64,000 nucleotides of DNA. Source: Sinohyriopsis cumingii (Eukaryota; Mollusca; Bivalvia; Unionida; Unionidae). Below are positions 1 through 13,489 of the stretch, piece by piece. Where the stretch lies: contig CM068841.1 in NCBI GenBank assembly GCA_028554795.2, forward strand, positions 20,641,308-20,705,307, given 5' to 3'. The notes under the pieces were generated by a model that was not told where the DNA came from, did not search any database, and worked only from the letters and a program-made list of their open reading frames with translations. Made by a program: the position numbers and the translations under genes. Positions within the stretch are counted from its first letter, which is position 1. Every line of letters begins with the position of its first letter.

Positions 1-227
1 TTCTTTCAACCCAAATTTTGATCAAAGAATTCTGTCTAACATTGACTTTATTTAACAACAAATGTAACTCGTGGTAGTCTCTTTAATCAAGCTCTTTTTT
101 CACTATCGATGCGAGTAACTGGTAGAGCTCAGATAGAAATGTAGTTAGCCGGGAAGTAGTGTCCATTATGCCTAGTATCTTCGCAATGGTAACACGGCTG
201 TGCACCGAATAGGAATGTTCAGTCTAG

Positions 228-414
228 ATTTTTGTTGTTGTTGCACGACACAGCAACACACGAAGGTTATTTTAGTGCTGAGCCAATTGGAGTAAAGTAT
301 CATGCCTAAGGTAGCTGACCTCATGCTAGTTTGATGGTCAGATGGTCAGATTCGAACCCGCACACTTTCGGGTGTGAGTCCGCCACTCTAACCACTGTGC
401 CACAGCGGCTCTCC
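228..414 (-). mobile_element. tRNA-derived SINE (family C) with AAC tail
   Basis: Read on the minus strand, 414 to about 343 looks like a tRNA, with an A-box-like TGGCACAGTGG and a B-box GGGTTCGAATC. A body follows, and the copy ends near 228 in a short AACAACAACAAAAA tail. Head, body and simple tail are the usual architecture of a tRNA-derived SINE. No target-site duplication is evident. The tail resembles those of SINE family B and of the LINE ending at 40346. A tRNA pseudogene is the alternative, but the body and tail argue for a SINE. Confidence 0.6.
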
Positions 415-1808
415 TGTGTGGTATTATTGGTGCAAGAGCGATCTAGTTGTGTGCCGGATAATAATATCATATGACGCGGAAAACTAGAAGTTACTAGTTT
501 AAAAAGAAAGCAAAAGCAAGTTGTTTCACAACGGGGTTTCTAAGTTTCTCTGTTTAGCCTGGTAGCCACAATAAAATGTTGACCTTTAACAATCCAGTCA
601 CCCTGAACTAATCTCGTGAGAAGGTTGACAAAGACTGCTGGTTTTAAGATGTAAACCTGGGTGGGCTCTGGATTCACCCAGTAGATAGTAACCTACTATC
701 TCTCATTCCAGTTATGTTGTACTGACTTTCATGAATGTATTCATGCGCCCTTCTTGTATGCTTAGACAAGATTTGTGAACAATGGTAGGCATATATTTAT
801 GTTGTTTATTTCTTAAGTTCTTACAATTATTTGTAGTTATAATAATTGGCATTAATACTGTACAAAATTGAATTAGTTATGGAGCTTGAGATTTTATTAC
901 ACACAGTATTAAATGTATTGTCTTCGCTACGACTGTCCGTGTATCTGATTTTCCAGCGTCGCAACTTCGTTAATCCTATAAACGATAATTTGAGTTATTA
1001 ACTGTAATTCCATTGCCAGTACATTCTTGACGAAAGTGAAAATTGGTTTCTAATTCTAAGATCACGTTTGCCTTCATCAGATTGGAGGCAAACTTGTACT
1101 TCATACAATATCATGTTTGGATATAGGACAATACACTGTGGAGTACAGGAACGAACTTGCTTTAGCGTCTATAGTACGTCCTTAGAAACAAAGATCCAAT
1201 TAGTAAATTTTAAACTATTGTGAAAGACTCACTTGCTCACTTAGGCAGTGTCTTATCAAGACCTATCGGTATATGCTTTTACGATTTTGAAAGGAGCGCT
1301 ATCTTACGGTACATGAGGCAAAATCTTTACTTGACTATAATGGGAGTTTGATATTAGAAACTAAACATCAAAACCATGACAATCATCTACCAATTGAATA
1401 TCATTCAGTGTTGCATTTTCCACGAGTTATACAAAAGCATGTCTTGATTAGGGTTGCAAATATATATGTTCCCTGACATGTCCAGATCTTCGACATTATT
1501 TATAATAACAAGCAGGTGTATATTAATGCCGTTATCAACTTGTTTTGGACAAAGCCCGAATAATTATTCTGACCTGTAATTCTTTGCTGCAATCTCAAAT
1601 GCATTTAAAACGTTTTAGTACTGCCTGGATAATGAGATATTGTAATCAATTTCAGCCACCCTGCTTAATTACATAACTATTTATTAAAATAATATAGCTC
1701 GATTTAGTTTAAAAGAACAGTAATAAATAATCTTCATGAAATTTACGATAGAAACATGGACACAAAAATAAAAAAATATCATAAGAGATAGCCATAGTAT
1801 TTTATAAG
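415..1808. other. No recognised feature
   Basis: AT-rich sequence with no long frame, RNA gene or repeat that I can recognise on either strand. Confidence 0.5.
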
Positions 1809-2207
1809 ACATATATACGAAACCGTCTATACTGCTACACGATGATAACTTTAAATGTCATAACACATACATGCTGAACCGTCTCTATATTGATCCAAGA
1901 TGCTGACTTTTAATGTTATAACGCATGTACTCTGTACCGTCCATGATGATACACGATGCAAACTTTAAATGTAATATCGCATATACATGTACACTGAACC
2001 GTCTATACTGTACTGATACGAGATGCTGACTTTAAATGTTGTAACTCATATACACTGTACAGTATATGATGACACAAGATACTGCCTTTAAATGTTATAA
2101 CGCATATACACTGAACCGCGTATACTGATACAAGATGCTGACTTTAAATATTTTAACGCATGCGCACTGTACCGTCTATACAGATACAAGGTAGTGACTT
2201 GACACGT
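1809..2207. repeat. Minisatellite, about 58 bp x 7
   Basis: The phrase ACCGTCTAT or a variant recurs at about 1821, 1879, 1937, 1999, 2058, 2116 and 2171. Each is followed by an 'ACAAGATGCTGACTTTAAATG'-like stretch and a GCATATACA-like stretch. Units are diverged, which suggests an old array without recent homogenisation. Confidence 0.85.
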
Positions 2208-4163
2208 TAAAGTGGTTTAAAAAGTAATTGATGCTTTGAGCTTTTGCTTGTAACATTGACAGTTTAATCACATGTGATGAATTGTTAACATGTTATAATG
2301 CCTTTGTTTTGATCTGTTTATATGAGAAAAGAAATAACACTTACCATGTAAGTGTATTTGTCCTAAAGACAATGTTCACAAGATTCTATTTAGCATGTGA
2401 TGTAGCAATGTAATCACTAACATTATGATTATCGAGTTTTCTAATATTTGTTTTATAATTAAATGTAATGACATTTTGTAAATTATGCACCACTGGTTCA
2501 TCGATATAATTTTTTTTATTTTATATACACAGGATATCTATTTTTTAGCACATACATTTAAATATTGCGCTCTTGAGGTGGACACAACATACTGTCATGA
2601 GTAGCGAAGCATGCTCATGAATGAAATGTTTGTGTAAATTTACTCACAAAATGTATATACTATTACTGTTACATAAGCTTAAAAAGCAACACCGTCCATT
2701 TGCATGGATTTTAGACATTCTGCTCCAAACACGATTCAATGCTGCTCTATCACATCAATAAAGTGAAGTTTCTAAAGTTTTCAATAATTTAGGAATTTTA
2801 CAAATTTAGCTTGAACATATCATACTTTGGATCGTGTATTCTGTCAAAATAATGACTGTATTCGTACGAAAATGAAGTGATTGTATTTGTGTTAACATAT
2901 TTCATGCACGAATTGATACTATACTGTTGGGATGGAGTAATGTATAAACATCACATAGCGGTTGTATCTGAGAGACTCCTTTAAATAACATATTTTGACG
3001 AATATCTGATAACCTGAAAAGATTTTCGTTATTTATTTGCTTATTTCTCCATTATAATGTGAATGCCTAGGTGACCTGGCCACGTTTTCATTCTAGTTAG
3101 GTATCAAACGCAATGACCAATTTCGATTGTCACTTAAATTCGGTTTGAAATCAACACTTATCAAAGACCGATGTATCCGTCTTTTTGAAACACAATTGTT
3201 ATGCGAATTAAAAGTGATTCTTATAAAGTTTACTACTATATTTAATCACGATTTTTAAAAATAAAAACGTGTACCATTTGTCTTAGTGTATTGCAGATAT
3301 TCCATTCTGTATGGTTGAATAGCAACAGGTCATGAAAGTTAAGTCACTGACAGTTTCCATGATTCATGTGTAAAACTAATTATAAAAATGCAATACTTGA
3401 AGTTTACTTTTTGCTGTTTTGATTTCATTTTGTGGCATTTTTGGTGGCACCTAATTGATTGCAAAATTTACACGAGAGGGTCTATAGCTGACACGTTTTA
3501 AGATTTGTATATCCTTTTGTGGAGGAAGAAGGAACAGAATAACAAGAGAAATTAACAAAACCTAAACATGGATATACAAGTTATACTATCATACATAAGG
3601 GCAGACATATTTCCTAAATGGGAAGAAAGGTAGTTCCGAAAGTGATATCGCCATTTCTCCCACTGATATAGTTCAATATCTCACAATGAAATATATACTA
3701 CATTGATTTATTTTCAAAGTCTTATAACATCAAAAGTTATTTTGGAAGGAAAGGAAATCTGTGTTGGAACTTTATTATAAAATGCTTTTCCACGTATCTT
3801 CTATGGATATATTACCGGTCTAGTTAGAAAAACACAAATAATATTCACAATTTATTTAATTATCATTAAAGAAGCGTAGAAAAGAAATAAAAAGGAGTAC
3901 TTAAATTATTTGAAATCCCCCAGACTGTTGTGCATTAGATCTTTAAAATCAATGTTTTGCATGTGAAAGGATATGGTTAAAATTTTTGAATCACTTTCAG
4001 ATTATCCTATTCATTCAACCAGCACATGTCTAAATCCCGGTTATACCAATAGTTGAACATGTACATGTAACACGATTTCGTGTATTTCACTTTAACGTTT
4101 CCAAACGGTTTCATGTACGGCTTTCATACCAGTAAATTAAAGCAAGGTACTATAAATGACACT
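2208..4163. other. No recognised feature
   Basis: AT-rich intergenic or intronic sequence. I see no coding frame, tRNA-like head or tandem structure. Confidence 0.5.
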
Positions 4164-4165
4164 GA

Positions 4166-4213
<48 letters not shown>

Positions 4214-4215
4214 AA
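4164..4215. repeat. (GAAA)n microsatellite
   Basis: About 13 uninterrupted copies of GAAA. It produces a spurious Lys/Glu/Arg-rich open frame. Confidence 0.97.
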
Positions 4216-4466
4216 TTAACCAATTTCTTAATTAAACTGATTTTATCGCATATTTTATCTGCATTCGCTAGTGCTACGCAAATACTGTCCCCAGGTAAAC
4301 TGGATCAAAGTATTCCCCTTAATGATCCCATTATTGTGCATTAAAACTAAGCTGGGCGCTATTATTAAATAATAAAGCTATAAATAAAACAATTTCGTGA
4401 TACACGATGTAGAAAACTATATGACTGGTCTAAAAAGGATTTATGACCAAGTTAAAAGCCCTTTAA

Positions 4467-4467
<1 letters not shown>

Positions 4468-4564
<97 letters not shown>

Positions 4565-4593
4565 TAATAATAATAATTAATAATAATAATAAT
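4468..4593. repeat. (TAA)n microsatellite
   Basis: About 40 copies of TAA with a few interruptions (one TGA, one AAA and a TTAA near the end). The minus strand reads as a poly-Tyr frame, which is an artefact. Confidence 0.97.
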
Positions 4594-6989
4594 CAAGAAA
4601 GTATGTGAGGGTATAGATTGAATTACCAGCATTAATGTATATACTATATGAACCCGTCGACCACCGATAGCATACATTTTTTTACAATAGGAGAATGACG
4701 AAAACAAAACATAGAAGCAGAATGAGAAGGTGAACTACTTTGATCACACGTTCAACTCTTGTCAGTTATTTCCCACCTGGTCTAAACATTAACCTCATTA
4801 AGTTTTGATACAGATCGGATGGAATTAAATAGTACTGACGTGAATTAGATTATATCCTCCATTAGCTTGTAGCCCGTAATGTATTAATCCTGCAATAAAT
4901 TAAACACAGTGAACACATGCATACAGCAAGAATTCAGTTAGTGTTACTGAAGTTATATATACAAAAACCAGTCCAGAGTGGTGAAAGCGCAAACTCTTCT
5001 ATTCCGCCACGTGAAAAGGACCCCCACTTCCCCACTCAAAAAAAAAAAAAAATATTCGCAAAGCGATCCAGCATCACACCACTTTAACTAGAAAATGTTC
5101 TTGTAACAAGGCGGATGGCGGTGGTGGTAAAAACAAAAAAAACAATAGTGACATGCAAAGTGCTATAAATCTAGTTCATATGTTCAAATTAAGATTGAGA
5201 GCAATTAATTGTATCTAGTCATTGCTTCCTTTATTTAGCATCCTTGCATTTCCGGTCAAACTTGAAAAGGTTGTTTCATTTCAAATGCCAAGGCAAATAG
5301 ATAAGAGATAAATTAATTAGTCCAAAAACGTCCAATTTTACCAATTAATTCATGTAATTTTTTATTAACTTATATTGGAAGTGCCACATACTATATGAGA
5401 CGACATATCTTACCTTCCCCATAGGTGATATCTTCTAGCAGTATCCAGGAGTACAAGTAGAATCGCAACATGAGACAAGATACGTTATATCGAATATTAC
5501 TCATGCTGTGATAATGGTTCGGAAGTGACATTCAGTGACATCACCAGTGATAAACCCATTAGGCAAAGAAATACAGATCGGTAAGGTAATTTTGTTCTGT
5601 CAATAAAATGTCCAAGCCCAATGGATAATGCACAAATAGGATTGCCTGCAAATTGGCTTTCTTATCCACTGCTTCCGCACCTGTGATATTTCTATTTCAC
5701 GATAGCTGAGTATTTTCCAAATAGACTAGTCACTTGTTTGCATTTGACTATGCCTGTGTTATTAGTAAACAGTACACATGATCCATTGGTATAGATACTA
5801 TTTTTACAACCCTTATGAAAATGAACGGACCAGAAACTATATATAAATAAAGAATACTTATCATATGGCGAATAACAGTCCTTTCTAGTGCACTGGTTTT
5901 ACGTGTTTAGGCTCGAATAAACAGTAACACAAGAAAGAGTGAAAACAACAAGCTTTGAAAAAATATAATAATTTTTTTCCCTGTAAACATTCTGTAAAAA
6001 TGAAAAAATATAAACTTAGGTTTTAAGAGATCAGATGCACAAATAATCCAAGAATAATCCACGAATAAATTTTTAGAAGTCCTAATAATAAAATGTTCTA
6101 ATGATTTCAGGTTCGAGTCCCGACGAAGAATCCAAGATGGAAGACGATGACGTATGCTGTAATCTGCAGTGTTGAAGTCTACAGTTCCTTGCAGAAACAA
6201 GACATATCACTCCGATTTTGGAAATCTGAATAAATTTTTTATAAGAGCTGTCTCTGCTCAAGAATCTCACATGAGTACAAGTATTTTCCAGGAATAAAGT
6301 TTTAATCCTTTTGAATCCAAGTAATTTGAAATAACTCCAAACGACACAACACCTTCCAGTTTAAAGAAAAAGCCCAGCTGAGAATCTCTCTCCAAAACAA
6401 AGGTTATATCGTTTTCTAAAACGCAAAAGGGTGGGTGGGTGGGTGACGTGAACATGTTCCAGAACCTCGTCAAATTATGTACTTGTTAAAAATCATGTAC
6501 AACCCGTTTGGCCCTGGCGAAAACCAATCACTTTACTCTAAGAAATATTTACATTTTAAACCACGTAGTCCCATCATGACCTCGACAACAACCAATCATG
6601 TTAAAATAAAAATAGAACTTATTTACATGGTTGCTGCTAATTTTGAATCAATGTCAGGATCTAGGTCAACACCTGGTGTTTACTAAAACGAAAAGTCAAG
6701 GTCAAACTATTTTCTAAAAGATGTATAAGGTCCTAACAAACAGAATTACATTATTTTGACATATAATGAAATTTTAAAAAAAAAAAAACGATTTTAAAAC
6801 TTACAAACAACTAAATAAAATATAATTAAATCAAGTATACATAACACTTCTCCCATATAGAAAAGAAAGATTTATATGACAAAGCTTTCTTTTTTACCAC
6901 AGACTAATTATACATGAGGTTAAAATGAACTTATATAAATTACACACAGGGTACATGAAATAGTACATTGTTATGCACGGGAAATTGCG
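4594..6989. other. No recognised gene
   Basis: Only short poly(A) runs stand out, near 5039-5052 and 6777-6788. A single B-box-like GGTTCGAGTCCC occurs at about 6110 without a matching A-box or tRNA fold. Several short frames here have no recognisable motif. Confidence 0.5.
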
Positions 6990-8190
6990 TCTGCTATTAA
7001 ATTATCGTTTCCCTTGATATGCCTGATGACAAGATTATATTCAAACTCCACCTTAGTAGTCTTTGATTTTTATTTTTCATCTTGCCGATGACAGTTAGGG
7101 GATTGTGGTCACTAAACACAATAATCGAAGAAGGAGCTGAATTAAGTTAAACTTCAGAATGTTGTAATGTCAATACCTAAGCCAAACATTCCTTCTCGAT
7201 TGATGAATAATTTCTCTGGTGTTTTTTAATTTCTTTGAAAAATAGCACATTGGATGATCAATACCACTTTCATCTTCTTGAATCAAAACTGTTCCAACCC
7301 CAACGTCACTTGCATTAACAGACAGTTTAAAAGATTGGCTGAAATTTGAAGCTGTAAGAACTGGTGCGTTTTCAATAATGGATTTCAACTTGTCAAAAGC
7401 CACCTGACATTTTTCAGTCCAAAGGAACTTGTTTTTCTTACTGAATACATTTATCAGGGCTTCAGCAATTAAAGAAAAATTTTCGATAGTATCCGGCCAT
7501 ACCCAAAAATCGCATCAGTTGCTTTTTATTTACAGGCACGGGAAACTCAGAGATAACCTTGACCTTAGCATCTATAGGTTTAACTTGTCCATGCCCCATG
7601 ATGTGTCCTAGAAAAGTAACACTAGCAGGGCAGAACACACTTTTAGATAAATTAATTGTCAAACATGCATATTTGAGTTTGTCAAAGGATTTCCGAATTG
7701 TTGCTAAATGTTCTTTCCAGGTGTCCTTGTAGATGATGACATCATCGATGTAAGCATCTCAATTGTCTAGACCAGCGGTAATCATATTCATGAGGCGCTG
7801 AAATGTACTTGGTGACCCTTTCGTCCCAAACGGCATTACTTTACATTGGTTAGGTTCATCTGGAGTCACGAATGCCGAAATTTCTTTTGCTCTTTCCGTT
7901 AGTGGAATTTGCCAAAATCCTTCAGAAGGTCAAATTTGGTGATATACTTGGCATTTCCGATCTTATCAACTGAGTCATCGATTCCTGGTAATGTGAATGA
8001 ATATGTTTTTGTCACATTATTCACCTTCCTATAATCAGTACACATACGGAAAGTTTAATCTGGTTTTGGAACAAGTATGCATGGTGAACTCCAGTCACCT
8101 TTACTAGGTTCTATAAAATCATTCTCCATCAAATATTGAATTTCTTTTTTAAATTATTCCTGTTTCAGAAGGTTCATCAAGGTCACCACT
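6990..8190 (-). mobile_element. Fossil Ty3/gypsy retrotransposon pol fragment
   Basis: On the minus strand the region carries, from 8190 downward, reverse transcriptase signatures of the Ty3/gypsy (Metaviridae) type: the entry segment with WSSPCILVPKPD, then the palm, then a GYYRKF thumb stretch. A retroelement RNase H domain follows, with the phrases FKLSVNASDVGVG and FSDHN near 7040-7340. Gag, protease and integrase were not seen, and no flanking long terminal repeats could be paired. The fragment is clearly broken, with several breaks, and is probably an old insertion. Confidence 0.85.
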
Positions 8191-10220
8191 TTATTGAACT
8201 GACGGTGAACGGTAAATATCACTAGCTTTACCAGTGAGTACACGTTGTAATAATCGTAACAATGGATCCAACAAGGGATCGCGTGTGTCAGGGATTGATA
8301 AAGATAAATGCAATAACTGACAATGAATAGTGCATAGCTAGTTTCTAACTAGCCTAAGCACTATTGGCTCTAAATGGGTCTTTTCAAAGGGAAACAAAAG
8401 AGAGACAAGACAAACAATAAACAAAAAGGCGTTCAAAATTAACAAACATTTACATAACTATTAGTACTGGCATATTTCAACCAGTAGAAATAGTTATGCC
8501 TTTGTAGCTCAGTGTAGGTTTCCTAAGTGAAGGGAATCGAGCACTTTATTTTCACTCTCCGATACTAAAGACATATGTACATATTGCACACGAAGCGGAG
8601 CGTATTGATTCAACCATATCCGTCTGACTGTTCTTCGTTGGCTGATGCGTTAAATCGATCACAAAACATGCCTAGACTTGACATTAATGAATTAAATTTG
8701 TAGATCATGTTAACATGCATATGTAAATGGCCTGATTAGATTCGTAATTGCTCACTGCTTGCAGCGGTGCCATTTTTATTTAATTCGTCCTTCCACCCGT
8801 TCTAGATGCAAATCTTTTGAACATGATTACGGCAATTGTAACTGAGATAAACAAGTCGAATTCAAAAGTCATTTTTCTATCCATATGTATACCTTCACTA
8901 TATTACAACGATTTTCAATTATTGCAAATTTTGGATATTGTTTAGCAATAGGTTTTGAAAGAAAAATTAGTAGCAAGATTCACACAGGGAAAACTTTACG
9001 CAAGGATGAGATTTGGTATGTAATTTACTTGCATTGTCAATGACTTAATTTGACTTCTGTGCGAAATTTCTCAGATTTTCGCACTATGTGAACTTACACT
9101 TTATTTTGCAGCCATTTCATACATATTTGACCAGCACACACGATGGAGGGGGTGTCTTTCTCAAATGTGTTGACACGACATGACAACAATTTGACTTTAT
9201 TACACCAAGGTTGTAAAGTTTATAACATATGAAGTCTATAAGAAAAAGAACATGACAATAGCCTGTGATATAATAACATTATGCTTAACTGGGATAATAC
9301 AATCAGAAAAATCAATCTAAGAACATGCCAATATTTTCAAAGTCGTATGTTACCTGTGTTAATTAAATATATGTATAAACTTCAGTCCTTGAAATGTAAA
9401 AATGAGGTATAATTGTTTGGCTTTCATCATGAAAATAAGAGATGATTCTAGATTTGTTGTGCCATTGGAAATTGTTTCACTCCTGGGAAACATTAGGCTA
9501 TCACATTTATATTAATGTACAACATCATTATAGACATTTGGTATCTTAGATTTGTATGTTTCATCTTTTTGGAAATAAATTCCATAATGTTTGATTCCAG
9601 TTATCGCAATATCTACGAAAAATAGCACGGGTATATTGCATGGCAGCAGAGTTATCTACAACATGAATAGTGTCATAAAAGCAGAATAATATTTAACATA
9701 TTTACACAGTCACAGCACAACATCTATATCCAGTTACTTCTATTAAGAATTCTAGGTCATTTAGGAATAAGGGGACCAATAATAGAGATAAATTTCCCCT
9801 TGTCGTATACTTATTAAGTATGAGAAAAACCGGAAAATTAATTATTAGCACATACAAGATTTGTTATCGTTATAAATACTCAGTATAACATTCAAGCAAT
9901 TTCTCCTGATGCCCACCGAATATAATTTACCACATAATCCAACTCCCTACATTAATTATCAAAGATACGTTCAAACTCTACAAAAGATTCTTTAGCGATA
10001 TTTAAGAATTTCAATCAGGCTGTACAAAATAAAGAAATTGGCAATTGTGGAATCATCATTCCTGAATCCAGCTTGCTGTTCATATAACAGTTTATAACAT
10101 TCCTGGAATTTAGGCAATCTTAAAGTTAATATAGCTGTAAAACTTTTCCAAAACATGTGACTAAATTAATTCCGGTGACATATCGGTTTTATAACATTTC
10201 TTTTATAAATGGAAATATTT
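8191..10220. other. No recognised gene
   Basis: AT-rich sequence beyond the pol fossil. Part of 8191-8500 may be more of the same retroelement, but I recognise no domain there. Nothing else is supported. Confidence 0.4.
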
Positions 10221-10335
10221 TTTTGTTGTTGAGTTTAATTATAGTGGCGTAAGCACAATTGTGCATGTGCCACTTTTTCTGACTGCACCGCAGCCTGCTA
10301 GTTGTTACTGGGGAAGTGAATGGTGCCATCTCAAG
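10221..10335 (-). mobile_element. LINE 3'-end fragment
   Basis: This segment is the reverse complement of 40231-40346, the end of the LINE whose RNase H lies at 38853-39539. Shared phrases include CAGACTGCGG-like stretches, GTGGCACATGCACAATTGTG and the closing AACAACAA tail. Sharing only the 3' terminus is what a severely 5'-truncated LINE copy, or a SINE borrowing the LINE tail, would look like. The orientation follows from the AAC tail lying at the low-coordinate end. Confidence 0.65.
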
Positions 10336-11013
10336 CTAATATTCAAGATTAAAAGTGAAACGGACTCAGCACTATTACGCATAAAATCATGATCTAGGGC
10401 TAAGTAAGATTAAGTATGTGCTTTTGTATCTATCTGTATACATTTTTTATTAGTTTTTCCAAATCTGTAATAACAATCCATGTAAACTGAATTAATCAGA
10501 AATATTCTGTATTGGGCAAATAGAACATTGGCATGATAGTTTAGAGACTACAGAGTTTACCACACTCCATCTGTGGTGAAAAAATGATCCAAAATGAAGA
10601 TATGTACATTAGATTTTGTAGTATATATAGACACACTCATAGATTATATCTATCATTATCAGCGAGCTGAGTGTAAATTCTGTCGTATGCTCTCCATTCA
10701 TCCGATCATCCCTCATTCTCTCAAGGTTAAATGCATGGTATTTCAATTGCTTCTATTAATTTGTTTGAATTTAAAGAAGAGTTCTAGATATAGCATAAAT
10801 ACATCAGCGTGCTAATCAAAGGTTGAAATGATACGACACGATAGAAGGACAGAGATATAGATAGCGAATTCAATACTATTCTATATATATACCTACATAC
10901 TGCTCTCACTTTAATTCGACTAAATGGCTAATCCGACAATTTACCTTGATACCTAACTAACTGCCAAGAAACAAACCTATCAACCTTCAAAACATTCATA
11001 CGTAGGTAAATAT
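10336..11013. other. No recognised feature
   Basis: No gene or repeat recognised. A 73-codon frame at 10594-10815 has no motif and is probably chance. Confidence 0.5.
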
Positions 11014-11100
11014 TATACATACATACATACATACATACATACATACATACATACATACATACATACAACCATACATACATACATACATACATACAACCAT
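11014..11100. repeat. (CATA)n microsatellite
   Basis: Tetranucleotide array with two CAACCATA interruptions. The minus strand reads as repeated MYVC, an artefact. It directly abuts the 5' limit of the LINE remnant that follows. Confidence 0.97.
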
Positions 11101-11136
11101 ACGGAGGCAACGAGTAGTACCTTAGGACTCTGGTCA

Positions 11137-11469
11137 ATGGAAGCATACACAGATAGGATGAAATTGCTCTTTTTCAACCGATTGTGTAAGGGCGATTGGA
11201 CTTTTATCTGGAAAAAGATTTTCATTATGCGCCTATGTCAGTATCTGAACAACCCGCTAAAACAGACGGGATTTATACCTGATATTGACAGAATAACTAA
11301 GAAATATGGTATGGGAAGTGTTCTTTTAGACTATGCAGAAAGAGTACAAACTGAAGAAAAACTCGTCTGGAATCGACATATTATTGATATTATTCAAAAC
11401 CATGAAGAAACTACATGGAGAGCAAATATGGAACTAAGGTGGCGCTATACAGTTTCGCATTTTGCATAG
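11137..11469 (+). pseudogene. LINE ORF2 C-terminal piece, upstream part
   Basis: A 110-residue frame containing a basic stretch and the phrase GFIPDIDRITKKYGM. It resembles the alpha-helical region downstream of the reverse transcriptase in molluscan LINE ORF2 proteins, where a 'TGFIPDI..LL.KY' stretch is common (recalled, not searched). It lacks the catalytic domain, so it cannot act alone. It starts just after a (CATA)n array and ends at a stop before the poorly coding gap. I infer a truncated ORF2, not a host gene. Confidence 0.5.
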
Positions 11470-12010
11470 GGTTAGGAATTTAAAGAAAAAGAATGTCCCT
11501 GGCTTTCCTCACTGGTTATACTGGCTATTTAAAAAAGACCTTGTATATCTTAGGTATAATGCAAAGAACCTTTAATTCCCTTTATTTTGGTGTATGATTG
11601 ATGGGTGTACTATGGGTTATAGAGTATACAGCTTGGCCTTACTTCAAATGTGCACCTTTCAAAAAAGTGCTAGCTCTACTTGGTCATTTTCACTTCCTGA
11701 ACTTCAGAGGTCAATTGTATAAAAAAGAGCCGATAACTTTTTTTACATTTTATATATTTGGTAATTCATTCATTGCACTTTCAGAAGCTGGTATTGTCTA
11801 GTCTGGCAAAATTCATTTTCCCTATTTTAATAGCTGCTATGTATAGTGTACTTTAGACTAATTCAGACTGATTTTTTAACACAAGGGAGCAGTCATTTTA
11901 GTTAGCAGTGTGCTTAAATCATGTAAAATTTCCAAAAGTACAATATCCAAAAGAAATATCATCCACATTACATTAATGTAGCATAGAGGTATGCAAACAT
12001 TCTCTCCACT

Positions 12011-12541
12011 GTGCATGTTTTAAATGCGAACTACTTCACCTTACATACGTCACTCTTTCAAAAGTACATATTATCTGGTGAGCGCCACCTAAGGGGTGAT
12101 TTATTTCACTTCAGAAACATTCATTTGGACTTAAAACCAAGTAGTATATGGTTTCTTGGGCGTAAATTTCCATCCATGTTATGGCCTCTCTCTGAAGTAA
12201 TGAAACTATATATCATGCCTGTTGGTAAAGTTATGGTATGCAAACTCTGTGGAAAAGAGACTGACGACAGAGCGAAACATCTTATTTTAGGCTGCGAAAT
12301 GCTGCTTGAGAAACGAAACGTTTTCTTTGAGAGAGTGATTGACTCTTTAGAAGTGAGAGACGGGGTTAACTTATTCAATCAAGAAGAAGATATATTGTTG
12401 GAGACACTTCTTGGAAGCAGGGTTGACTGCATGTCGTCTATTGACGATGATGTATCTGATAGGCTCATGTTGGTGACCGCAAACAGCATAGCTTCATTCT
12501 ACAATAAAATGTGTGCCCTACTATCAACTAACATGCTCTAA
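12011..12541 (+). pseudogene. LINE ORF2 C-terminal zinc-knuckle piece
   Basis: A 176-residue frame. Residues near 77-95 form C-x2-C followed by H and C (VCKLCGKE...KHLILGC), the pattern of the terminal zinc knuckle of LINE ORF2. A run of charged helix-like sequence follows, and the stop lies about 340 bp before the LINE's AGTC-type 3' end, as expected for the end of ORF2. No endonuclease or reverse transcriptase domain is attached. The ATG used is only the first Met in the frame and is unlikely to be a true start. Confidence 0.6.
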
Positions 12542-12999
12542 CATGATATAAAAAGTAAGTAGTAAATTAACATTAAAAATAAACAATTAAAGGCCAAAGT
12601 CTTCTTGTCAAATCCGCAAATTTTGTTGTATGACAGCTGTTTGTGTGTGTGTTTATGTATTTGTTTATGTATTTGTTTATGTTTATTTCCTAGAGATTTC
12701 TATATGGTTTTCTGTATTTATATATCTCATTTTGTAAATGCATTAGTTGACGATGTATATATCATGCTTGCGTTCTCGTCTATGATGTGTCTCATAATCC
12801 TATGATATGTATAATATGTATCTTAGCAACCTGATATACTCTTTGTAGAAGAGGTAACTAAGTCATTTAGACAGTCAGTCATAGATAAATGCATGCACGC
12901 ACGCATACGCGCAAACAAGTATATATATGCATAAATACATGCGTCATATGAAGAAAAAAAAACCTACATATAGAATTACACTGTTATAAGTTTTTCATT

Positions 13000-13318
13000 T
13001 TATTTTTGTTGCTATCTCGAACTTAATGTTAAGCACATAACACTATAGACCTATTAACTTTTCGAAATATTGTCATCATTAAGCAACTGTTAAAAGATCA
13101 GTGCCATGCTCCGCCAAATGATTGCAGATTTGCATAATTGCAGGTATTGAGATATTTCGTTTTGTCAATACGGTAGCTGATACAGTATTACTATTGTATT
13201 TTTGTCAATTTTCTGTTCTATTTTATGATCTTGTATTATCCTGAATTTGTTTAATCTGATGTAATCTCTTTTTAAAGAGGAAATAAAGTCAGTCAGTCAG
13301 CCAGTCAGTCAGTCATCC
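13000..13318 (+). mobile_element. LINE 3' end with (AGTC)n tail
   Basis: The stretch closes with AAGAGGAAATAAAGTCAGTC followed by further AGTC units (one reads AGCC). This matches the end of the preceding LINE (AAGAGGTAACTAAGTC, then AGTC units). A short tandem tail after an AATAAA-like motif is typical of CR1/L2-type LINE ends. The left boundary is not defined; the 5' part may be unrelated. Confidence 0.5.
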
Positions 13319-13382
13319 TTACATACATACATACATACAACCATACATACATACATACATACATACATACATACATACATAC
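13319..13382. repeat. (CATA)n microsatellite
   Basis: About 15 CATA units with one CAACCATA interruption, the same interruption as in the arrays at 11014 and 35347. It abuts the LINE tail. Confidence 0.95.
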
Positions 13383-13489
13383 TTGATCAGAAAAACACGT
13401 CTTCAGCTTATAATCTCAGTGTAGAGCATGCAATTATGATTTGATCTAACAGTAATTTGAAAATTTCATAATCTTGAAATCGTCTCTTA

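Larger units (their letters stand above)
11101..12880 (+). mobile_element. 5'-truncated LINE with ORF2 C-terminus and AGTC tail
   Basis: Two plus-strand frames (11137-11469 and 12011-12541) read like the extreme C-terminus of a non-LTR retrotransposon ORF2. The downstream one holds a zinc-knuckle-like segment, C-x2-C then H and C, in VCKLCGKETDDRAKHLILGC, as found after the reverse transcriptase of many LINEs. The frames are out of register, and 11470-12010 between them is poorly coding, so the copy is broken or carries an insertion. An untranslated region follows to about 12880 and ends in AGACAGTCAGTC, matching the better (AGTC)n tail of the neighbouring copy. The LINE clade is unassigned; CR1/L2-like is my first guess. 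Confidence 0.6.

Noticed and set aside
6100-6125. B-box-like GGTTCGAGTCCC
   Set aside because: No A-box or tRNA fold at the right distance on the same strand.
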